Assembly: GCA_021781255.1 (NCBI GenBank)
Contig: JAJXXG010000823.1
Span: forward strand, 1 to 8,045
Source of the DNA: Acidobacteriota bacterium
GTDB lineage: Bacteria > Acidobacteriota > Terriglobia > Terriglobales > Acidobacteriaceae
Direction of reading: 5' to 3'
DNA length: 8,045 nucleotides
The position numbers and the translations under genes are program-made. Shown piece by piece: positions 1 through 5,318 of this stretch. The notes beneath the pieces were generated by a model. It was not told the origin of the DNA. It worked only from the letters and a program-made list of their open reading frames with translations, and did no database searches. The stretch's first letter is position 1. Each line of letters begins with the position of its first letter.

Positions 1-154
1 AGCGCGCGGGCTCGCCCGCCCCATGGCACTCCACGCGGTAAGTGTCGTTGATATGGCCGTTCCCGTGGGGCGCGATTTCGGCAACCTCACCGTGGAACTG
101 GAATCGGCTCGCCACGGCGCGGGGATCGCGGGAAACGGGATAAGTCTCAGTCAT
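1..154 (-). CDS. NahK-like phosphotransferase (APH-fold sugar kinase), N-terminal part only
   Basis: Partial gene running off the left edge: 51 codons are visible, starting at the ATG whose complement is at 152-154. The N-terminus carries an uncharged-tRNA-like spacing of no note, then the run GNGHINDTYRV (about residues 31-41), preceded by a conserved Gly22 and Pro29. This Gly-x-Gly-His-Ile-Asn-Asp-Thr-Tyr pattern is the nucleotide-binding start of the aminoglycoside-phosphotransferase-fold family that includes N-acetylhexosamine 1-kinase (NahK). Family members phosphorylate sugars at C1 in the cytoplasm. The start overlaps the stop of the upstream nucleotidyltransferase as ATGA, which implies translational coupling and a shared substrate path: kinase makes sugar-1-phosphate, partner makes the nucleotide sugar. 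The exact sugar is inferred only, since the catalytic Asp region is outside the window. A generic phosphotransferase of unknown substrate is the alternative. Confidence 0.72.
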   Translation of the reverse strand, partial: MTETYPVSRDPRAVASRFQFHGEVAEIAPHGNGHINDTYRVECHGAGEPAR

Positions 155-1059
155 GGCCAGAGTTTTTCGGGATAGAGGCCGTCGGCGACGAGGCGGCGAA
201 TGCTCTCCACAACACGCGGGCGGTCTTCGCGATAGGTGACGCCAAACCAGGAATCGCGCGTGTGCAGCACTTTCACCCGTGCCTCGCCGGCGCGAACCAG
301 TTCGCCGACCGTATTGGGAATGTAGCACTCTGCTTTGAGGTCCGATGCATTGCCTTCAAGGAAGCGCTCGAAGCTCCCGCGCAGTTGAGCGAAGACGCGC
401 GGCGTGAATCCCCACATGTTCAGCGAGACCGGCTCGTCCCCGGTCAGCATTGTCACCGTGCCGTCCGGCGCGGTGTTGCGGGCGTGGCCGCCGTCAGGCT
501 CGATTTTTGTCATCTCGATGATGCTCTCAAGCATATCGCCTGCACCAACGCGGCACACGCCGCGCGCCACCGACCCGAACTCAGAGAGCGTGTTGCGCAG
601 AACGAAGCCGACCATGGCGTAGTCCGGCGAGCCGGAGGTGAGATGCCGGGCCAGCTCGCGGTAGCCGTCCGCGCCGTAGAAGTCGTCGGCATTGATGGCC
701 GCGAAAGGCTCGTGAATGGCATCGGCGGCCAGCATAATGGCCTGCGTTGTGCCCCACGGCTTGGTGCGCCCCGCAGGCACGCTGAAGCGCGGCGGAATGT
801 CGTCGAGCGACTGGAAGACGTATTCGACGGCAACGCGCTTTTCAAACCGTGCGCCCACAATCTCGCGGAATTGCTGCTCGATATCCTTGCGGATGATGAA
901 GACAAGCTTGCCGAAGCCGGCACGCAGCGCGTCGAAGATGGAGTAATCGATGATGGTTTCGCCGGCGGGACCGACGGGGTCGATTTGCTTGAGACCGCCG
1001 TAGCGGCTGCCCATGCCGGCGGCGAGAACGAGAAGCGTGGGAGAGGATGAAGTACTCAT
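151..1059 (-). CDS. NTP-transferase family nucleotidyltransferase (sugar-1-phosphate type)
   Basis: Complete cytoplasmic enzyme of 302 residues. The N-terminus has the nucleotidyltransferase signature LAAGMGSRYGGLKQ (residues 12-25), with the G-x-G-S-R loop that binds the NTP phosphates and Lys24. PWGTTQA (101-107) matches the base/ribose-binding segment, and NADDFYG (123-129) supplies the metal-binding Asp pair. The family joins a sugar-1-phosphate to an NTP and releases pyrophosphate. The ATG at 1059 was chosen because MSTSSSP leads directly into the Rossmann strand and AAGGA lies 11 nt upstream (complement of 1071-1075). An in-frame TTG at 1092 would add 11 basic residues without a ribosome site. 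The stop overlaps the start of the NahK-like kinase gene as ATGA, so both are probably one operon, perhaps for hexosamine salvage. The specific sugar and nucleotide cannot be read from the sequence. Confidence 0.88.
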   Translation of the reverse strand: MSTSSSPTLLVLAAGMGSRYGGLKQIDPVGPAGETIIDYSIFDALRAGFGKLVFIIRKDIEQQFREIVGARFEKRVAVEYVFQSLDDIPPRFSVPAGRTKPWGTTQAIMLAADAIHEPFAAINADDFYGADGYRELARHLTSGSPDYAMVGFVLRNTLSEFGSVARGVCRVGAGDMLESIIEMTKIEPDGGHARNTAPDGTVTMLTGDEPVSLNMWGFTPRVFAQLRGSFERFLEGNASDLKAECYIPNTVGELVRAGEARVKVLHTRDSWFGVTYREDRPRVVESIRRLVADGLYPEKLWP

Positions 1060-1167
1060 GAATGGCGATTTCCTTCGGAGGCGAAGATTCAATCGAATGG
1101 TACAACAAAGACCCTTACGGCAGCGTTAGATACAAGAGAGCACTGGGTTCGGATCGCCCCTGCGCGT

Positions 1168-1473
1168 CTACTCCTCCTCGAATATCTTTTCTAAGTCACG
1201 CCCGCCATAAAAGACACCCAGGATCGTCACCACATCGTCTGCTACCTCGAAGGCGATCGTCACGCGATGTCGAAATCCAAATGTACGAAGACCCGGACGA
1301 ATATGGTCACGACGTGTTCCCCGGTGAGGAAGGATTCGAAGGCTTTCGCACTCTTTTACGATGTCCTCTGTGTATCTCGCTGCAACTTTAGGCGACGCTG
1401 CTTCCACTATGTGGAAATAAAGGGCAACGAGCTGCGACTCTGCCTCCGGGGAGAACACGACATGGTACGTCAT
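1168..1473 (-). CDS. parE: RelE/ParE-superfamily toxin (ParE-like)
   Basis: Complete 101-residue protein of the usual ParE length. The family shows an N-terminal strand (YHVVFSPEA), two helices, then L-x-x-L-P-H-R-G-x-R (residues 45-54), a PGLR turn (60-63) and a C-terminal strand pair ending in ILGVFYGGRDLE (84-95). This G-x-x-Y-G-G-R-D ending is typical of ParE/plasmid-stabilisation toxins. ParE proteins usually poison DNA gyrase, while RelE relatives cleave mRNA at ribosomes; the ParD-type partner argues for ParE, but the target is not proven. The ATG overlaps the antitoxin stop as ATGA, giving coupled translation with antitoxin made first. The gene ends about 108 bp before the nucleotidyltransferase start. 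Its composition is near that of the neighbours (34 of 60 bases G or C at 1201-1260), unlike the DUF262 gene upstream. Confidence 0.9.
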   Translation of the reverse strand: MTYHVVFSPEAESQLVALYFHIVEAASPKVAARYTEDIVKECESLRILPHRGTRRDHIRPGLRTFGFRHRVTIAFEVADDVVTILGVFYGGRDLEKIFEEE

Positions 1474-1748
1474 CTTGATCTGAGAGAGGTCTTGTGCGCG
1501 GCGGCCAGCGACGCCCGCACCTTAACGGCGGATACGGCGCGCGAGGGGTTGGCTTTCATGGCATCGTAGACGGGCGCCACCTGCTCGCGCAGCCAATTGT
1601 CGAGGGCGCGCTCGTGGAGTTGGAGCGCTCGCAGCCCGCCCCGGATCACTTCGCTCTCCGAGGCATACTCGCCCGATTCGACCTTGGCACGAACCAACTC
1701 GGCCATCTCATGGGTGAGGGTAATGCTGAACTGCTGGGTGCTGCGCAT
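1470..1748 (-). CDS. parD: ParD-family antitoxin (ribbon-helix-helix)
   Basis: Complete 92-residue antitoxin. The N-terminus (QQFSITLTHEMAELVRAKVESG, roughly residues 5-26, given here as the strand FSITL plus first helix) and the following segment YASESEVIRGGLRAL (28-42) form the ribbon-helix-helix DNA-binding fold of the ParD/CopG type; the S-E-S-E-V-I-R-x-G-L-R pattern is characteristic. The C-terminal half (from about residue 48) is charged, helical and expected to wrap the toxin. The start at 1748 is well supported: AAGGAGG (complement of 1755-1761) lies 6 nt upstream. ParD normally represses its own operon with ParE as co-repressor, which fits the palindrome just upstream. It is 81 bp downstream of the DUF262 gene on the same strand but has its own probable promoter. 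Confidence 0.92.
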   Translation of the reverse strand: MRSTQQFSITLTHEMAELVRAKVESGEYASESEVIRGGLRALQLHERALDNWLREQVAPVYDAMKANPSRAVSAVKVRASLAAAHKTSLRSR

Positions 1749-1754
1749 GGGCTG

Positions 1755-1761
1755 CCTCCTT
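1755..1761 (-). promoter_or_regulatory. Strong Shine-Dalgarno of the antitoxin gene
   Basis: The minus strand reads AAGGAGG followed by 6 nt and then ATG. It is the strongest ribosome-binding site in the window and fixes the parD start. The toxin gene has no comparable site and depends on the ATGA overlap, which favours an excess of antitoxin. Confidence 0.8.
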
Positions 1762-1769
1762 CCGCTTGA

Positions 1770-1808
1770 TAGGATTCTATCCTACTCCTATTTCCGCGCA
1801 GCGATCAA
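1770..1808 (-). promoter_or_regulatory. Probable parDE promoter and autoregulatory operator
   Basis: A perfect palindrome, TAGGAT-TCT-ATCCTA on the plus strand, occupies 1770-1784, 21 nt upstream of the antitoxin start. A third half-site (TAGGAG read on the minus strand) adjoins it at 1785-1790, so three TAGGA-type half-sites are clustered, as in many ribbon-helix-helix operators. A plausible promoter overlaps it on the minus strand: TTGATC (complement of 1803-1808) as -35, an 18-nt spacer, and TAGGAT (complement of 1779-1784) as -10. An alternative -10, TAGAAT, lies inside the palindrome at 1774-1779. Binding by ParD would therefore block the polymerase. The palindrome is seen directly; the promoter assignment and the regulator are inferred. 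Confidence 0.6.
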
Positions 1809-1829
1809 CATGCCGAACCGCCTCGCCGA

Positions 1830-3563
1830 TTACGTGGCGGAGAGCACACCGAACAATCGTTCCAAAACTAAGCGCTCCCTTTCTTTTAGGAAGTCCGGGA
1901 ACTTGTCGAATTTCCATAATTCCGGCGACTGTGGAATCAAATGGCGTTCTAAAAATGCCGGCTCTTGCCTGCCTATCCATTCTTCAAAGGGGGTCGCTCG
2001 CTTTTCATTATTTGCTGGAGCTGATAGCAAAGTCAGATTGCCAAACTTGTTTGCCAGGTCCTTGTATTGCCTGAAATGTTTGCTGAATCCATCCAAGGGG
2101 AAGATATGGTCGCAATCGTAAGGAATTACGCCCCAGCCCCGCTCGTCGAATAGTAAGGTCTGCGCGAGCCTGGTGACGGGCGAGCCATATTGTAGGTCAA
2201 GGATTTCCTTGATAGCTTCTCTGTCCGACGTAGGAATTCGCTTTGCCTGGCGCGAAGCTGAGTCAAGCTCCTCCACTGGGAACGTCCTTCCGTTCTCCCC
2301 ATGCCGCTTAATGGTCTCTCTCAATTTACTCAGCATCGAATCTGACGAGCCGCCGAAGACGCCATTGAGTAGTGCTAAGATGAGCCATCGCCGGATCACC
2401 TGTGCCTTGGCTGCGTCCTCCTTTTCCTCGCTAATGAGGCGAGTCCCTGGATTGCGGTACAGGTAATACGCTATCGGGATTAAGGTATTGGCGCTACTAA
2501 GCGTTGGCCCGGTAATTCCGAACCAGCTTGCAGCTTCGACGGTCTGCGTGAGCGCCTGCTTTATCTCTGCCCAATAGTCGGCAATCCGGTCACACGTTGC
2601 TTTGTTGAAGCTCGAAATCCTGTAAGCGACAGGCAAATCTAGGAGGACAAGGCAAGCCTTTAGTACAAAGTCTTGCGATAGGGAAGCCTTCGACTGTGCT
2701 TTGCTCAGGCCACGGTTTAACTTCTCATTGAGATCGTCTACGTATTTCTTTATCTCTTCTCGAGCGTTCAGTCCTTTCCAATGCACAGTTAAGTTCGAAA
2801 GTAGTAGGTCGGATTTGCTTAGTGGTTCTCCTCCCGAGTTTGCCCTCGCAAAAATCTCAAGCATGCGCTCTTGATCTCCTTGCGTCTCAGTATGATATGT
2901 GAGAGATTCGTCGTGGTAAACCACGCTGTGGAGCCGTGAAAGGTTGCGGATCGCGCATTCGACCTGTTGGTCCGTCAAGTAAAAGCGAGCCAGTTTCGCT
3001 TTTGTCTCTTGGAGAAGGCTGTCTAACGTACTCTCATAGCGCAATATCCGGCCAACTTCAAACCACTCTGAGCCCCGGGTCGTGGTGGCGCTATTGGCCC
3101 GAAACTCAAATCCAAACCAGATCTCTCCTTGATCGTCCGCCAAATCACCGTCTCGGAGAAGATCAAGATGGAGGCGTTGGTTCTCGCCAGTTCTTGAGTA
3201 CTTGCGGCGGACCTCGTATGTTCCTTTGAGGCCGATTAGCAGCGAGGTTAGCCTCTGCTGACCGTCAAGAACGAATGTGAGTTCCTTTGCGGAATAGGCT
3301 CGCTCGCGTGTATTGTGGGCACCAAAATCTGACCCCTCATTCAGAAAGCGGTAGGCCTCTACATCCTCCCGTGATTCGTCGGGGACCTTCCAAGTCAGAA
3401 GCGAACTAATTGGATATCCCCTCATCAAGGAATCAAAAAGATCGCAAATGCGACCTGTCCTCCACACGAATTCTCGTTGGAGCGAAGGCAAGAACCACGA
3501 ATTATTCAGCCTTGGGAGAACAGTTGCAATCGTTTCCGTTCTGTAGCTCATGACGGGAATCAT
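1830..3563 (-). CDS. DUF262 / HNH-type protein, GmrSD-like modification-dependent restriction candidate
   Basis: Complete 577-residue protein. The N-terminal DUF262 (ParB/sulfiredoxin-like NTPase) domain shows SLQREFVW (27-34) and VLDGQQRLTSL (98-108), the two hallmark motifs. The middle is helical and carries a run ending in RANSGGEPLSKSDLLLSNL (typical of the family). The C-terminus has CDHIFP (484-489), then NKFGNLTLLS (505-514) and NNEKR (519-523), which matches the HNH/DUF1524 nuclease pattern D-H-x-x-P...N...G-N-L...N-x-x-K. In GmrSD, BrxU and SspE relatives this pairing couples nucleotide-driven sensing to cleavage of modified or phage DNA, so a type IV restriction role is likely but unproven. 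No modification genes accompany it. The start could be 3563 or the ATG at 3551; neither has a clear ribosome site. The gene is richer in A/T than its neighbours, suggesting acquisition. Confidence 0.85.
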   Translation of the reverse strand: MIPVMSYRTETIATVLPRLNNSWFLPSLQREFVWRTGRICDLFDSLMRGYPISSLLTWKVPDESREDVEAYRFLNEGSDFGAHNTRERAYSAKELTFVLDGQQRLTSLLIGLKGTYEVRRKYSRTGENQRLHLDLLRDGDLADDQGEIWFGFEFRANSATTTRGSEWFEVGRILRYESTLDSLLQETKAKLARFYLTDQQVECAIRNLSRLHSVVYHDESLTYHTETQGDQERMLEIFARANSGGEPLSKSDLLLSNLTVHWKGLNAREEIKKYVDDLNEKLNRGLSKAQSKASLSQDFVLKACLVLLDLPVAYRISSFNKATCDRIADYWAEIKQALTQTVEAASWFGITGPTLSSANTLIPIAYYLYRNPGTRLISEEKEDAAKAQVIRRWLILALLNGVFGGSSDSMLSKLRETIKRHGENGRTFPVEELDSASRQAKRIPTSDREAIKEILDLQYGSPVTRLAQTLLFDERGWGVIPYDCDHIFPLDGFSKHFRQYKDLANKFGNLTLLSAPANNEKRATPFEEWIGRQEPAFLERHLIPQSPELWKFDKFPDFLKERERLVLERLFGVLSAT

Positions 3564-3637
3564 CTTACTATGATGGCCGGTCTTGCCGCTTCCCCGCCCC
3601 GCGTGTTTGACTGGTTGCCGGAAAGGTGAATGCCACC

Positions 3638-5125
3638 ATGAGCTACGTTCTGGCGCTGGACCAGGGGACGACGAGTTCGCGGGCGATTCTGTTCGATGAA
3701 AGTGGTGCGATTGCCGCCGTCGCGCAGAAGGAGTTCCAGCAGTTCTATCCGCAGGCGGGATGGGTAGAGCACGATCCCACGGAAATCCTCGCCAGCCAGA
3801 TGAGTTGTGCCGTGGAAGTGCTGGCGAAAGCGGGCAGGCGGGCGCGCGATCTCGCGGCCATCGGCATCACCAACCAGCGCGAGACCGTGATTGTGTGGGA
3901 GCGGGCGACGGGCAAGGCGATTCATCCGGCGATTGTGTGGCAGGACCGGCGCACGGCGGCGTTTTGTAAGGAATTGGAAGAGAGTGGCGCCGGAGAGAGC
4001 GTGTCGTCGAAGACCGGCCTGGTGCTGGACCCGTATTTTTCCGCGACCAAAGTGAAGTGGATTTTGGATCACGTGGAGGGCGCGCGAGCGCGTGCCGAGC
4101 GCGGCGAACTGGCCTTCGGCACCGTGGATAGCTGGCTCGTTTGGCACCTGACCGGCGGCCGCAAGCACGTGACCGACGTGACGAATGCGTCAAGGACGCT
4201 GCTCTTCAACATCGTCAAGGGCGAGTGGGACCAGGAGCTGCTGAAGCTGTTCGGGATTCCTGAAAGCATGCTGCCTGAAGTCGTGTGGTCGAGTGAGCGC
4301 GTAGGCGAGGTGACGACGACTCTCGGACTGGGCGGCGTGGCGATTGCCGGCATTGCAGGCGACCAGCAGGCCGCGCTCTTTGGGCAGTTATGCTGGAGTG
4401 CGGGCGAGGCCAAGAACACCTACGGGACAGGATGCTTTCTGCTGCAGAACATCGGCACGCAATTTATGCGGTCGCGCCACAAGCTGATTACGACCGTGGC
4501 GGCGAGCGCGCAACGGCGCCTCGAATACGCACTCGAAGGAAGCATCTTTATCGGCGGAGCGGTGGTGCAGTGGCTGCGCGACAATTTGAAACTGATTGGC
4601 ACATCGGGCGAGGTGGAGGCGCTCGCCGCCAGCGTGCCGAGCGCGGGTGGAGTGGTGTTTGTGCCGGCGTTTGTGGGCCTGGGCGCGCCGCACTGGGATG
4701 CGCACGCTGCCGGAATGCTGATCGGGCTGCGCCGCGAAACCGGGCCGGGACATATTGCGCGGGCGGCGCTTGAAGCCATCGCTTTCCAGGTGGCCGATGT
4801 GCTGGAAGCGGTGCACAGTGAGACCGGTGCTCCGCTGCAGGCGCTGCGCGTGGATGGCGGCGCGGCGGTGAACGATCTGCTCATGCAGTTCCAGGCCGAT
4901 GTGCTCGGCGTTCCTGTGGTGCGGCCGCAGGTGACGGAGACGACGGCGCTGGGCGCGGCGTATCTTGCGGGACTCGCCGTCGGATTCTGGGAGAGCCCCA
5001 GCGCGTTGCGCGCGGAGCGCACGGGCGACGTGCGCTTCGAGCCGAAGATGGCGGCGAGTGAGCGGGCCGAGCGGCGCGCGCTCTGGAAGAAGGCCGTGGA
5101 GCGGGCGAAGGCGTGGAACGAGTAA
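3638..5125 (+). CDS. glpK: Glycerol kinase
   Basis: Complete cytoplasmic FGGY-family kinase of 495 residues, normal for GlpK. It converts glycerol and ATP to sn-glycerol 3-phosphate. The N-terminus has [14 protein letters not shown] (7-20), then [10 protein letters not shown] (41-50). Residues matching the glycerol site are Arg81-Glu82 (NQRETV), Tyr133 (DPYFSATK) and Asp242-Gln243 ([10 protein letters not shown]). NTYGTGCF (260-267) and [20 protein letters not shown] (406-425) form the ATP side and FGGY signature. The ATG at 3638 is preferred: AAGGTG (3623-3628) lies 9 nt upstream, and the in-frame GTG at 3626 is part of that site. No transporter (glpF) or dehydrogenase (glpD) gene is adjacent. 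It diverges from the DUF262 gene across only 74 bp, where TATGAT (3569-3574) is the only -10-like box seen, without a good -35. The segment before Asp242 lacks the Arg that binds fructose 1,6-bisphosphate in E. coli. Confidence 0.96.
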   Translation: MSYVLALDQGTTSSRAILFDESGAIAAVAQKEFQQFYPQAGWVEHDPTEILASQMSCAVEVLAKAGRRARDLAAIGITNQRETVIVWERATGKAIHPAIVWQDRRTAAFCKELEESGAGESVSSKTGLVLDPYFSATKVKWILDHVEGARARAERGELAFGTVDSWLVWHLTGGRKHVTDVTNASRTLLFNIVKGEWDQELLKLFGIPESMLPEVVWSSERVGEVTTTLGLGGVAIAGIAGDQQAALFGQLCWSAGEAKNTYGTGCFLLQNIGTQFMRSRHKLITTVAASAQRRLEYALEGSIFIGGAVVQWLRDNLKLIGTSGEVEALAASVPSAGGVVFVPAFVGLGAPHWDAHAAGMLIGLRRETGPGHIARAALEAIAFQVADVLEAVHSETGAPLQALRVDGGAAVNDLLMQFQADVLGVPVVRPQVTETTALGAAYLAGLAVGFWESPSALRAERTGDVRFEPKMAASERAERRALWKKAVERAKAWNE

Positions 5126-5144
5126 AGACAGCTTTCAGCCTTCA

Positions 5145-5268
5145 GCTCTTACGGCATTTCTCCTTCGGGCGTAGCCGTTTGAAGGGACGTGCAGGGTTCC
5201 GATTTCTCGAAGAAATCGGAACTTAGGTGCAGAGGCTTCGGTACACATCTGAAGGAGAAATGCTCTTA
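5145..5268. repeat. MITE/REP-like palindromic intergenic element
   Basis: Between the convergent glpK and NHL genes, GCATTTCTCCTTC (5154-5166) is matched by its exact reverse complement GAAGGAGAAATGC (5251-5263), so a 110-bp block has perfect 13-bp terminal inverted repeats. GCTCTTA occurs directly repeated at both ends (5145-5151 and 5262-5268), like a target-site duplication, although its right copy shares two bases with the inverted repeat. Inside lies a 12-bp hairpin (5196-5222), itself flanked by near-identical direct repeats GTGCAGGG (5189-5196) and GTGCAGAG (5227-5234). It has no coding capacity. It may be a non-autonomous mobile repeat or a dispersed REP-type sequence; copy number elsewhere is unknown. 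Confidence 0.6.
5196..5222. repeat. Perfect 12-bp inverted repeat (3-nt loop), possible terminator for converging genes
   Basis: GTTCCGATTTCT, loop CGA, then the exact complement AGAAATCGGAAC. The stem is strong and lies 71 nt after the glpK stop and 97 nt after the stop of the NHL gene on the other strand, a place where a bidirectional terminator would fit. There is no T-run on either side, so it is not a classical intrinsic terminator. It may instead be just the core of the surrounding palindromic element. Confidence 0.55.
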
Positions 5269-5318
5269 ACTTGCGAACGATGTGTAGCCCGTGCCGGTTA
5301 TCGCAATGTCAGCTCCGC

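Noticed and set aside
262..1050. 262-codon open frame on the plus strand opposite the nucleotidyltransferase
   Set aside because: It is antisense to a convincing enzyme, rich in Arg, Ala and His as expected from GC-rich shadow frames, and shows no recognisable motif.
1060..1092. TTG start at 1092 for the nucleotidyltransferase
   Set aside because: It adds 11 residues rich in Arg and Lys with no Shine-Dalgarno upstream; the ATG at 1059 has AAGGA upstream and leads straight into the conserved fold.
3626..3637. GTG start at 3626 for glpK
   Set aside because: The GTG is part of the AAGGTG ribosome site of the ATG at 3638, which gives the standard GlpK N-terminus.
3560..4168. 202-codon open frame on the minus strand opposite glpK
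   Set aside because: Shadow of the high-GC glpK coding sequence; composition is that of an antisense frame and no domain is visible.
5196..5222. Classical rho-independent terminator
   Set aside because: The stem is strong, but no T-run follows on either strand, so it is listed as an inverted repeat with possible terminator function only.
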